Assembly (NCBI RefSeq): GCF_030708455.1
Contig: NZ_JAUYWF010000012.1
Span: 44,045-108,044, forward strand
Direction: 5' to 3'
Source: Halomonas sp. SSL-5
GTDB lineage: Bacteria > Pseudomonadota > Gammaproteobacteria > Pseudomonadales > Halomonadaceae
Length of the DNA stretch: 64,000 nucleotides
The notes under the pieces: model-generated
The model's database searches: none
What the model saw: the letters and a program-made list of their open reading frames with translations, nothing else
What the model was told of the DNA's origin: nothing
Program-made: the position numbers and the translations under genes
Shown here: in pieces, positions 53,172 to 64,000 of the stretch
How the letters are laid out: every line of letters begins with the position of its first letter
Position numbering within the stretch: the stretch's first letter is position 1

Positions 53172-53615
53172 TCACGGGGAAGCCGGTGCCGGCGACGCCT
53201 CGGGCAGGCGGCGATAGACCCAGGCCTCGCTGCCATCGGCGAGGGGCAGGCGCACCCGTTCGTAGCGAATGCCCAGCCGCTCGTAGCGGTCGAGCCGGGC
53301 AAGCTCATCGGCGGCGACGCTCAATACCTCGCCCGGCACGCGCTCGCCTGGCGCCGGCTCGAGGTCCAGGCCGTTGCGTCGCCAGTCCTCGAGGTGCGCG
53401 GGCCGGGTCTCGACCCGGCCGCCGATCACGATCCAGCGCACCGGTGGCACGCGCAGGGTGCCATAGACGAAGACCTCATGGGGGCCCTCGCCGATGGGGT
53501 CGAGATGCTCGGGGCGCTCGTAGGTGTAGGGGCTGAGCATGGTCAGCCACAGCCAGCCCGCCGCTGCCAGCGGGGTGCCGATGAGGGTGGTGGCCAGCAG
53601 CCGTCGTGGTCGCAT
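53172..53615 (-). CDS. Gamma-glutamylcyclotransferase-like protein with N-terminal membrane segment
   Basis: This 147-residue protein has a hydrophobic leader (about 6-29, basic RPRR before it) joined to a GGCT/AIG2-like domain. VFVYGTLR forms the glycine-rich pocket and VPGEVL and LDRYERLGIRYERV follow, as in the family. The catalytic Glu would lie in the RYE region. GGCT domains cyclise gamma-glutamyl groups to 5-oxoproline, so a link to PxpC is tempting but unproven. A membrane or exported location is unusual. Confidence 0.75.
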   Translation of the reverse strand: MRPRRLLATTLIGTPLAAAGWLWLTMLSPYTYERPEHLDPIGEGPHEVFVYGTLRVPPVRWIVIGGRVETRPAHLEDWRRNGLDLEPAPGERVPGEVLSVAADELARLDRYERLGIRYERVRLPLADGSEAWVYRRLPEASPAPASP

Positions 53616-53719
53616 GGAGTTCTCGCCGTTGCGGTCGGCCCATCCTGCCATGCACGGGCGTCGCAGCGCGAGGTTGGGCTCTGCTAGGATGGCCTTTCCC
53701 ATGACGAAGGAGGTGAGCC

Positions 53720-54313
53720 ATGAACCAGACGGCACGCGATGACCTCGACTTTCAGGCGCTGATGGGGGATGTACGCCCGCTGACCCGGGGCAGGGATCGC
53801 GCCGATACCGGCCGTTCTGCGGGCTCTCCCAGCGAGGCGCAGCTCGCCCGTCGCGAGAGTGCCGCCGCCGAACTGGAGGGTCACGGCTTCCTCTCCGACG
53901 ACTTCGTCGATCTGGTGCCGCCCTTCGATCCGCTGGCGTATCGCTGCGACGGCATCCAGCAGGGCGTGGTGGATCGCCTGCGCCACGGTGGCTATGCCGC
54001 CCAGGCCCGGCTGCACCTGCTGCGCCGCCCGCTGGAGGAGTGTCGGCGCAGCCTGCCGCCCTTTATCCACGAGGCCTATGCCCACGACCTGCGCTCGGTG
54101 CTGATCGTGTACGGCCGCGGCCAGGCCATCGACAGCCCGCCCAACGTGCTGCGCTCCTACCTGGCCAAGTGGCTCACGCAGTTCCTCGAGGTGCAGGCCT
54201 TCGTCTCCGCCCAGCCTGCCGACGGCGGCCTGGGCGCCACCTGGGTGCTGCTGCGCAAGAGCGAACGCGCCCGCGCCGATAACCGCGAGCGCCAGCAGAA
54301 GCGGCGAGGTTAG
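53720..54313 (+). CDS. Smr-domain protein (YdaL-like)
   Basis: This 197-residue protein has a disordered N-terminal region and a Smr (small MutS-related) domain at about 75-170. Family features are DGIQQGVVDRLRHGGY, SVLIVYGRG, and LAKWLTQFLEVQAFVSAQ. Stand-alone Smr proteins are thought to act as nucleases. AAGGAGGTGA precedes the ATG at ideal spacing. It is convergent with the DUF934 gene; the stops overlap by four bases. Confidence 0.87.
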   Translation: MNQTARDDLDFQALMGDVRPLTRGRDRADTGRSAGSPSEAQLARRESAAAELEGHGFLSDDFVDLVPPFDPLAYRCDGIQQGVVDRLRHGGYAAQARLHLLRRPLEECRRSLPPFIHEAYAHDLRSVLIVYGRGQAIDSPPNVLRSYLAKWLTQFLEVQAFVSAQPADGGLGATWVLLRKSERARADNRERQQKRRG

Positions 54314-54852
54314 GCGAAGGCCGGCTCGCGCGTGGCCTGGCTCCGTTCGCGCTCGCGGCGCCGGAACAGCGGCTCGGGCTGGTCCACCGCCGGCTGGTAG
54401 GCGCGGCTGAAGACATGCAGGTTGCGCAGGGCGTCCTCCAGCCACTGGTCCTCGCGCAGCGAGAAGCCGTCGAAGCCGCAGCGGCGCATGAAGAACAGCT
54501 GGTCGACCAGCACGTCGCCGATGGCGCGTATCTCCCCCTCATAGCCGTGGCGCTCACGCAGCAGCCGCGCCAGGCTATAGCCGCGACCGTCGGTGAACTT
54601 CGGGAAGTCGATGGCGACCAGCGGTGCCGCGGCGAGGCGGGCGGCCAGGGCGTCATCGAGCTCGGTGTCGGCCGCCAGCCAGGGGGCGCGCTCCTCGCCA
54701 CCCTCGCCCTCGAGCCATTCGCTCAGGGGTATGATGGCCGGCGCACCGGCCGCCGGCTGACCCTCTCGGATCAGCTGCCAGTCATCGGCGGCCGGCTGGT
54801 CGCGAAACAGATAGGGGCGTTGGCTAGCGGAGTGGGGGGCCTGATCAGGCAT
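54310..54852 (-). CDS. DUF934 protein of sulfite reductase operons
   Basis: This 180-residue protein contains WLAADTELDDALAARL, AIDFPKFTDGRGYSLARLLRE and IGDVLVDQLFFMRRCGFD, which mark DUF934. The family is consistently found after cysI in proteobacteria and is presumed to aid sulfite reductase. The ATG at 54850-54852 overlaps cysI by eight bases. Longer upstream forms lie inside cysI and were rejected. Confidence 0.87.
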   Translation of the reverse strand: MPDQAPHSASQRPYLFRDQPAADDWQLIREGQPAAGAPAIIPLSEWLEGEGGEERAPWLAADTELDDALAARLAAAPLVAIDFPKFTDGRGYSLARLLRERHGYEGEIRAIGDVLVDQLFFMRRCGFDGFSLREDQWLEDALRNLHVFSRAYQPAVDQPEPLFRRRERERSQATREPAFA

Positions 54853-56497
54853 AGACGCGCTCCTTGAAGGGCTTGAGACCGATGCGACGATAGGTGTCGA
54901 GGAAGGTCTCGTCGTCGCTGCGCTGGCTGACGTAGACCTTGAGCAGGGTGTCGATGACCTCGGGGACCGCCTCGCGGCTGAAGGAGGGGCCGAGGATCTT
55001 GCCCAGCGAGGCGGCATTGCCCTGGGCGCCGCCGAGCGAGATCTGATACCACTCCTCGCCCTTCTTGTCGACGCCCAGGATGCCGATGTGACCGACATGG
55101 TGATGGCCACAGGCGTTCATGCAACCGGAGATGTTGAGCTCCAGCGGGCCCAGGTCGTAGAGGAAGTCCAGGTCCTCGAAGCGCTCCTGGATGGCCTGGG
55201 CCACCGGGATCGACTTGGCGTTGGCCAGGGCGCAGTAGTCACCCCCCGGGCAGCAGATCAGGTCGGCCAGGGTGCCCACCGTGGGATTGGCCAGGCCCAG
55301 TGCCTCGAGCTCGTGCCACAGCGCCTCCAGGCGATCCATGGGCACGTCGGAGAGCACCAGGTTCTGCTCATGGGTGACGCGCAGCTCGCCGAAGCTGTAC
55401 TCGTCGGCGAGATCCGCGATCTGGTGCATCTGCTCGGCGGTGACGTCGCCGGGCGAGTGGCCGCTGCGCTTCAGGGAGAGGGTCACCGACGCGTAGCCGG
55501 GCACCTTGTGACCGTGGACGTTGTTGGTCATGAAGCGACCGAAGGCGCGATTCTCGCCGCGCAACGCCTCGATAGCGGCGATGGCCTCGTCGGTAACGGG
55601 GCGCCGCTCGGGGTCGACGAAGTGGGCCGCCACCCGCTCGACGCTCTCCTGGGTCAGGGTCTGGGGGCCATCCTTGAGATGGGCCCACTCCTCCTCGACG
55701 CGGCGGCGGAACTCCTCGATCCCCAGCGCCTTGACCAGGATCTTGATGCGCGCCTTGAACTTGTTGTCGCGGCGGCCGAACTGGTTGTAGACCCGTACCA
55801 GCGCCTCGAGGTAGGTGAGCAGGTGCTGCCAGGGCAGGTCGTCGCGGACCACCTCGCCGATCATCGGAGTGCGGCCCAGGCCACCGCCGGCCAGCACCCT
55901 GACGCGTACCTCACCACGGGCGTCACGCCACAGCCGCAGCCCCACGTCGTGGACCTGGATCGCCGCGCGATCCTCGGCGGCACCGGTCACCGCGATCTTG
56001 AACTTGCGCGGCAGGTAGGCGAACTCGGGGTGGAAGGTGGACCACTGGCGGATCAGCTCGCACCAGGGCCGCGGGTCGACCTCCTCGTCCTCGGCCACGC
56101 CGGCGAACTGGTCGGTGGTGGTGTTGCGGATATCGTTGCCGCTGGTCTGGATGGCATGCATCTGCACGCTGGCGAGCTCGGCGAGCATGTCCGGCACGGT
56201 CTCGAGCTTCGGCCAGTTGAGCTGCAGGTTGGTGCGGGTGGTGAAGTGGCCATAGCCGCGATCGTAGTCGCGAGCCAGGTCGCCCAGCTTGCGCAGCTGA
56301 TAGGCGGCCAGCATGCCGTAGGGAATGGCGATGCGCAGCATGGGAGCGTAGCGCTGGATATACAGGCCGTTCTGCACCCGCAGCGGCAGGAACTCCTCCT
56401 CGCTCAGGCGGCCGGCCAGATAACGCTCCATCTGGTCGCGAAACTGGGCCACGCGTTCGTTGACGAGTGTCTGGTCGTGAGTGTCGTAGCGATACAT
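54845..56497 (-). CDS. cysI: Sulfite reductase hemoprotein (nitrite/sulfite reductase family)
   Basis: This 550-residue enzyme has a duplicated ferredoxin-like/reductase fold. The sirohaem-[4Fe-4S] cysteines lie in CCPGGDYC and CMNACGHHH. Substrate-binding basic residues are around GHFTTRTNLQLNWP and the GGGLGRTPMIG segment. It reduces sulfite to sulfide, which MetY and cysteine synthase use. The form without an adjacent cysJ flavoprotein is like that of Pseudomonas. An AT-rich leader with a possible activator site lies upstream. Confidence 0.92.
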   Translation of the reverse strand: MYRYDTHDQTLVNERVAQFRDQMERYLAGRLSEEEFLPLRVQNGLYIQRYAPMLRIAIPYGMLAAYQLRKLGDLARDYDRGYGHFTTRTNLQLNWPKLETVPDMLAELASVQMHAIQTSGNDIRNTTTDQFAGVAEDEEVDPRPWCELIRQWSTFHPEFAYLPRKFKIAVTGAAEDRAAIQVHDVGLRLWRDARGEVRVRVLAGGGLGRTPMIGEVVRDDLPWQHLLTYLEALVRVYNQFGRRDNKFKARIKILVKALGIEEFRRRVEEEWAHLKDGPQTLTQESVERVAAHFVDPERRPVTDEAIAAIEALRGENRAFGRFMTNNVHGHKVPGYASVTLSLKRSGHSPGDVTAEQMHQIADLADEYSFGELRVTHEQNLVLSDVPMDRLEALWHELEALGLANPTVGTLADLICCPGGDYCALANAKSIPVAQAIQERFEDLDFLYDLGPLELNISGCMNACGHHHVGHIGILGVDKKGEEWYQISLGGAQGNAASLGKILGPSFSREAVPEVIDTLLKVYVSQRSDDETFLDTYRRIGLKPFKERVYA

Positions 56498-56526
56498 TCA
56501 GCCGTCCTGCTGCAGTGAAAGTGGCA

Positions 56527-56606
56527 GTGCCTAGCCAGGCACGATACGCGGGGCGCCATATTATTTAAAAGAATAAATCTTCATAGTTTTTATACTTAAA
56601 GTAATT
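56527..56606 (-). promoter_or_regulatory. AT-rich promoter/leader of cysI with hairpin
   Basis: A 50-bp AT-rich block (about 56557-56606) stands out in GC-rich surroundings. On the minus strand it contains TAATAT as a possible -10 with only a weak -35 (CTATGA) 17 bp upstream, suggesting an activator such as CysB. Downstream a GTGCCT/AGGCAC hairpin (56527-56542) lies in the leader. No validated CysB site could be compared. Confidence 0.4.
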
Positions 56607-56618
56607 AGCGGGCGGCGC

Positions 56619-57947
56619 CTACACGCAGAGGCGCTGCCAGCGGCGACGCTGCCAGATCGCGGCGAACCACAGCGAATTGAGGCAGCGATAGGCGAGTTGC
56701 ACCCACCAGATGCCCAGCAGCCCCTGCTCGAGCCAGACGCCTACCAGCCAGGCCAGCGGCAGGAACAGCAGCCATTGCAGCGACAGGGTGGCGGTCATCA
56801 CCGTACGGTTGGCGCCGGCTCCGAGCAGCGCCTGGGCGAGCACCAGTGCCGCGGCGTCGAGCACGATCATCAGCGCCGTCAGGCGCAGCGGCAGGCGGGC
56901 CAGCTCGACCAGGGCCGGATCATGCAGGAAGAGGACGAGCACGGCGTCGGGAAACAGCGCCATGGGTAGCGCGATCACCGCCAGGCAGAGCCAGGCGAGG
57001 TGCACCACCTCCCAGCCCCAGCGGTGCGCGTCACCGTGCTCCTCGCGCCCCAGCGCCTGGCCCACCAGGCTCATGGCCGCCATGCCCAGCCCCACGCCGG
57101 GCAGGATCAGCAGCAGCGAGAGGTTCACCAGCACGTGGCCCACCGCCACGCTGGCGGTGCCTACCTGACCCAGTATCCAGAACAGCACCGCGTAGCCGGC
57201 CGCGAACCACAGTTGCTGGAAGGAGTGGGGGCCGGCCAGGCGCAGGGTGGTGAGGAAGGTGAAGCGTCGCGGCAGCCCGGCCAGGAAGCCGCTGGGCCGG
57301 GCATGGCGCAGGCTGGCCCAGGCCCAGAGGACGAGCCCGACGAACAGCGACAGGGTGGTGCCGAGGCCGGCGCCGGCGGCCCCCATGGCGGGCAGCCCCA
57401 GATAGCCGAAGATCAGCCCCAGGCTTGCCATCACGTTGATGGCATGCATCGCCAGGATGATGCGCAGGTAGAGGCCGGTCTGCTGGATGCCGTTCCAGTA
57501 GCCACGAAAGCAGAAGATCATCGCCACGGCAGCCAGCGACAGCACCCGCCAGCGAAAGTAGGCGACCGCCTCGGCGTTGACCGCCGGGTCCTGGCTGATC
57601 AGCGCCATCAGCGTCGGTGCCTGCCACAGGCAGAGCAACGTCACCGGCAGGGAGAGCCCCACGGCGATGACCAGGCCGGCATTGAGCGGCATGGCCAGGC
57701 GCGCCCCGGCCTGCTCGCCGTGGCGCCGTGCGGTCTGGGCCTGGACCCCGGAGGAGAGCCCGAACACCAGGGCGGTGATCATGAACATCACGTAGCCGCC
57801 GATCCCCACGCCGGCCAGGGGCACTTCGCCCAGCGAGCCCACCATGGCCGCATCGATCAGGTTGATCAGGCTCTGGGAGAGCATGCCGGCGATGATCGGC
57901 AGGGCGAGACGCAGGATGGTGCGACGGCGTGTCGAGGGAGGCAGCAT
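56619..57947 (-). CDS. MATE-family efflux transporter
   Basis: This 442-residue protein has twelve hydrophobic helices in two halves, as in NorM/DinF. The N-terminal LALPIIAGMLSQSLINLIDAAM and GLSSGVQAQTARRHGE are typical. It exports cationic drugs or metabolites using Na+ or H+. The substrate is unknown. It is 52 bp downstream of metH and on the same strand. Confidence 0.88.
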   Translation of the reverse strand: MLPPSTRRRTILRLALPIIAGMLSQSLINLIDAAMVGSLGEVPLAGVGIGGYVMFMITALVFGLSSGVQAQTARRHGEQAGARLAMPLNAGLVIAVGLSLPVTLLCLWQAPTLMALISQDPAVNAEAVAYFRWRVLSLAAVAMIFCFRGYWNGIQQTGLYLRIILAMHAINVMASLGLIFGYLGLPAMGAAGAGLGTTLSLFVGLVLWAWASLRHARPSGFLAGLPRRFTFLTTLRLAGPHSFQQLWFAAGYAVLFWILGQVGTASVAVGHVLVNLSLLLILPGVGLGMAAMSLVGQALGREEHGDAHRWGWEVVHLAWLCLAVIALPMALFPDAVLVLFLHDPALVELARLPLRLTALMIVLDAAALVLAQALLGAGANRTVMTATLSLQWLLFLPLAWLVGVWLEQGLLGIWWVQLAYRCLNSLWFAAIWQRRRWQRLCV

Positions 57948-57999
57948 GGCGGTCCGCGGCAGGAGCTGGGGGCGGGCCGCCGCGGCGGCCCGCCGAGGG

Positions 58000-61719
<3,720 letters not shown>

Positions 61720-61999
61720 GGCGTGAGTCTGTCTCCAGCGGGTGGTGTCCGGGGGTGTCGTGGCCGCCGGGTGCCTCGGGGCATCTTCTGTGCGGCGACC
61801 TCTGTCAAGCCCGCCATGTTACCAAACTGGCCGCGGCGGGGGCAGGTGGGCGCACAAAAACCCAGCAAATCAGTCGGGATTGTCTCGCCGCGTCCCGTGT
61901 CTTACCATTAGCGTCATCAATGTATCCAGTACGCGGCGACACGCCGCTGCCGCGGACCGACAGCGACAGCTTTACAAGACAGCTTTAAAAGAGAGTGCC
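61720..61999. other. Divergent metH/nfuA intergenic region
   Basis: This 280-bp gap must hold two promoters. On the plus strand TTGTCT (61880-61885) and TACCAT (61903-61908), 17 bp apart, form a moderate promoter for nfuA. A GCGGCG-ACA-CGCCGC hairpin lies at 61933-61947. On the minus strand TTGACA lies about 90 bp before metH, without a good -10. No riboswitch fold was recognised. Confidence 0.4.
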
Positions 62000-62590
62000 A
62001 TGAGCGAACCGATCCAGATTACCGACAGTGCCCAGGACTACCTTGCCGAGCTGCTCGAGAAGCAGAACGTCGAGGGTATCGCGGTACGCATCTTCATCAC
62101 CCAGCCGGGTACCCCCTACGCCGAGACCTGCCTGGCCTACTGCCGGCCCGGAGAGGAGGAGCCCACCGACGAAAAGCTGGACCTGCCCAAGCTCGGCGTC
62201 TTCCTGGACAAGAACAGCCTGCCGTTCCTCGAGGAGGCGGTAGTCGACTTCAATGCCGACCGCATGGGCGGCCAGCTGACCATCAAGGCGCCCAACGCCA
62301 AGATGCCCAAGGTCAACGCCGACAGCCCGCTGGAGGATCGCGTCAACTATATCCTCTACAGCGAGATCAACCCCGGCCTGGCGGCTCACGGCGGCGAGAT
62401 CAAGCTGGTCGAGCTGACCGGCGAGAACGTGGCCGTGCTGGCCTTCGGCGGTGGCTGCCAGGGCTGTGCGGCGGTGGACCTGACCCTCAAGGAGGGCGTC
62501 GAGCGCACCCTGATGGAGCGTATCCCGGAGCTCGGCGGCATCCGTGATGTCACCGACCATACCGACACCACCAACGCCTACTATCGCTAG
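62000..62590 (+). CDS. nfuA: Fe-S biogenesis protein NfuA
   Basis: This 196-residue protein has a degenerate A-type scaffold domain (about 1-100) and a C-terminal Nfu domain with CxxC in [19 protein letters not shown]. NfuA carries [4Fe-4S] clusters to apo-proteins, especially under stress. The ATG at 62000 follows AAAGAGAG; longer upstream reading is unsupported. Its clusters could serve several Fe-S proteins here, such as CysI and the formate dehydrogenase subunits. Confidence 0.95.
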   Translation: MSEPIQITDSAQDYLAELLEKQNVEGIAVRIFITQPGTPYAETCLAYCRPGEEEPTDEKLDLPKLGVFLDKNSLPFLEEAVVDFNADRMGGQLTIKAPNAKMPKVNADSPLEDRVNYILYSEINPGLAAHGGEIKLVELTGENVAVLAFGGGCQGCAAVDLTLKEGVERTLMERIPELGGIRDVTDHTDTTNAYYR

Positions 62591-62634
62591 GCGCCGCCCG
62601 GGGCGATAGGCCCCCGCCGGGCCGCTGGCAACGG

Positions 62635-62662
62635 AAGGGCCCCGCCGATCGGCGGGGCCCTT
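62635..62662. terminator. Bidirectional terminator-like 28-bp palindrome
   Basis: A perfect 14-bp inverted repeat starting AAGGGCCCCGCC lies between the convergent nfuA and kfrA-like genes. It ends in TT on each strand and is followed by CTGCTT on the plus strand. Confidence 0.7.
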
Positions 62663-62683
62663 CTGCTTATGCGCTCGGCGATT

Positions 62684-63715
62684 TCACGAGGCGCCATCGG
62701 GTGTCTCGTTCTCCATGCCAGCCTTGGCGTCATCCTGCTCTTCCTCGCGAGCGGCGGCCGGCCTCTGCCACAGGCAGCGATGGAGCTGCTCCTCCAGGTT
62801 CCTCACGCGCTGCGCCTGGTCCTCCAGGTGGCGTTTCTGCTCATCGATGCGGGCCTGGAGCAACGCCTGCTCGTGGTGGCGGGTGTCGGCCAGCGCCTCG
62901 GCCTGGCGGCGAGCCCAGTCGGTCTCCCGATGACGCTTCTCCTCCTCGGCCAGCCGGGCGCGCGCCTCCTGCAGCTGCGACTCCTGCCGGGCGAGGCGCT
63001 TCTCCAGCTGCTCCTCCCGACCGGCCGCCGCCTTCTCCTGGGTCAGTCGCTCCTGGCGCGCCTGGTCGAGCAGTGCCATCAGGCGGGACTCGGCGCTTTC
63101 ATGGCGCTGCTCCTCCCGATTCAGGCGCTCGCGATGCTCGGCCTCGTGGGCTTGCATGGCCTGCTGGTGCTCGTCGGCCACGCGGCTGGCTTCGTCCCGA
63201 TGGCGCTGCAGGAGAGACTCCGTCTCTGCCAGTCGCGTGGCGAGGCGCTCTTCGGATTTTCCCAGGGTCTCGACCTGCGCCTGACGCGTCGCCAGCTCGG
63301 CACTCAGCGCCTCGAGTCGCTGTTCGGTGCCGGCGAGGTGGCTCGCCAGTGCCGTTTCGCGCTGCCGGGCATCCTCTGCCTCGCGATGCGCGCCGGCGGC
63401 GGCATCCTGTGCCTCCTCGACCTTGCGGTCGGCCTCTTCCCGGTAGTGGCCCAACGCCTCGTTGGCGCTCTCCTGTGCCTGACGCCATAGCCCCTCGGCC
63501 AGCTCCTGAAGGGCGGCGGGCATGCCCCGGGGCGGCGGCACGTCGCGGTTCTCCTCGCGCTGCTGCCGCCAGGCGCGCAGGTGGTCGCTGATGGTGGTGA
63601 AGCTCCCGGTGCCCAGGATCTCGCGAATCTTCTGCACGCTGGGGGCATCGCCGCGAGTCAGCAGCTCATCGATGGCTCGCTGCACGTCTTCGTAGGTCAC
63701 GCCGCTGCGCGCCAT
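62684..63715 (-). CDS. KfrA-like DNA-binding coiled-coil protein
   Basis: This 343-residue protein has an N-terminal KfrA-type DNA-binding domain (about 1-55: VTYEDVQRAIDELLTRGDAPSVQKIREILG given in part, then GSFTTISDHLRAWR). About 230 residues of continuous coiled coil, rich in E, A, Q and R, follow, with a disordered tail. KfrA of IncP plasmids is an autorepressor and helps plasmid partition. Chromosomal relatives are known but poorly understood. No other plasmid gene is nearby. A palindromic site lies upstream. Confidence 0.85.
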   Translation of the reverse strand: MARSGVTYEDVQRAIDELLTRGDAPSVQKIREILGTGSFTTISDHLRAWRQQREENRDVPPPRGMPAALQELAEGLWRQAQESANEALGHYREEADRKVEEAQDAAAGAHREAEDARQRETALASHLAGTEQRLEALSAELATRQAQVETLGKSEERLATRLAETESLLQRHRDEASRVADEHQQAMQAHEAEHRERLNREEQRHESAESRLMALLDQARQERLTQEKAAAGREEQLEKRLARQESQLQEARARLAEEEKRHRETDWARRQAEALADTRHHEQALLQARIDEQKRHLEDQAQRVRNLEEQLHRCLWQRPAAAREEEQDDAKAGMENETPDGAS

Positions 63716-63829
63716 GGGTCTCTCCTCGGCAGGAAGGGGGGGCCAGCCGGTGGCTCGCGATGCCCCTCTGGGCTCGATATCCGGCGCAGCATAGCGGGGA
63801 TTGTCGGCAAAAGGAAGGTTATTACATTG

Positions 63830-63853
63830 TACGTAATACGTAATTTACGTTAT
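63830..63853 (-). promoter_or_regulatory. Repeated TACGTAA/TTACGTA site upstream of the kfrA-like gene
   Basis: TACGTAA occurs twice in direct order (63830-63836 and 63837-63843), and TTACGT follows in inverted order. ACGTAA-T-TTACGT (63838-63850) is a perfect palindrome with one central base. It lies about 115 bp upstream of the kfrA-like start in an AT-rich island. KfrA proteins bind repeats at their own promoters, so this is a natural operator candidate. Confidence 0.45.
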
Positions 63854-63923
63854 TGAATGGCGAAGAAAAGCAAGATTACGCGGCTTATCTTGCTTTTCAT
63901 GGAGCGCGAACGGGATACTGTCT

Positions 63924-64000
63924 AGCAAGGAGCAAGGAGCAAGGAGCAAGGAGCAAGGAGCAAGGAGCAAGGAGCAAGGAGCAAGGAGCAAGGAGCAAGG
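63924..64000 (+). repeat. Heptanucleotide tandem repeat (AGCAAGG), at least 11 copies, cut by window edge
   Basis: Eleven exact, uninterrupted copies of AGCAAGG fill 63924-64000 and reach the right edge, so the true length is unknown. The array has no stop codon in any of the six frames; read forward it would encode a SKEQGAR repeat. No gene containing it could be recognised within the window. Confidence 0.97.

Noticed and set aside
61720..61999. Cobalamin, SAM or SAH riboswitch before metH.
   Set aside because: None of the conserved cores I know (B12-box-like, SAM-I kink turn, SAH core) could be found by eye. A covariance search would be decisive.
62684..63715. Plasmid origin or partition region around the kfrA-like gene.
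   Set aside because: No parA/parB, rep or transfer genes are present, and the neighbours metH and nfuA are chromosomal core genes.
63924..64000. CRISPR or telomere-like array at the right edge.
   Set aside because: A 7-bp unit without spacers is a microsatellite-type array. A sequence end effect cannot be excluded, but no hairpin end is seen.

Overview
The window looks like ordinary chromosome from a high-GC aerobic gammaproteobacterium, most like Halomonas/Halomonadaceae. I base this on protein resemblance, on gene order (gloB-yafS-dnaQ; tRNA-Ser/yccA/tusDCBE; arsC-like/wrbA/DUF2069; cysI-DUF934) and on heavy G/C codon use. This is recognition from memory, not a database search. I see about 57 protein genes (one cut by the left edge) and one tRNA. 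There is no integrase, transposase, phage gene, rRNA or CRISPR array.

Layout. 1-5000: end of pxpC, an orphan ribbon-helix-helix gene, the guanidinium exporter gdx behind a possible guanidine-II-type leader, a CsiR/GlaR-type GntR regulator, a SulP transporter and metY. 5000-9400: rarD, omega-amidase yafV overlapping rsuA, and a membrane diguanylate cyclase. 9400-15200: the yejABEF oligopeptide ABC operon; yejA carries a tandem repeat inside its signal peptide. 15300-21200: mltD, gloB, yafS, dnaQ, nudC, an SCP2 protein and sohB. 21200-28600: an ArsR regulator divergent from prpE, a palindrome plus 19-bp tandem repeat, yhhQ with a promoter and a preQ1-I-like leader, an esterase, an orphan NMT1-type binding protein and a CvrA/NhaP2 antiporter. 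28600-32200: tRNA-Ser(UGA), a Nudix gene, a yccA-like gene, tusDCBE and acpH.

32200-44400 is the main functional block. It holds moeA, moaB and DUF1244, then a Tat-exported cysteine-type formate dehydrogenase (gamma, beta, alpha), a small Tat protein, a TorD-type chaperone, a polyferredoxin, DUF3306/DUF3305, fdhD and an XRE-cupin regulator. Cofactor synthesis (moeA/moaB), cofactor sulfuration (fdhD), chaperoning and the enzyme itself therefore lie together. 44500-48400 holds an HDAC-family deacetylase divergent from a Pat-type lysine acetyltransferase. 48400-57900 holds pdxH, azlCD, a cytochrome b561-type protein facing a cytochrome c', DUF2069/wrbA/arsC-like genes, a gamma-glutamylcyclotransferase-like gene, an Smr gene, DUF934-cysI and a MATE transporter. 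58000-64000 holds metH, nfuA, a KfrA-like coiled-coil protein with a palindromic upstream site, and a heptanucleotide array that runs off the right edge.

No clearly new multi-gene system is visible. The most interesting items are regulatory or repetitive: the yhhQ leader, the gdx leader, the palindrome and 19-bp array after prpE, the yejA signal-peptide repeat, the 7-bp array beside kfrA, and the Pat/HDAC pair. Sulfur functions recur (SulP, MetY, Tus relay, CysI, MetH, Fe-S carriers), but they are scattered rather than one cluster.
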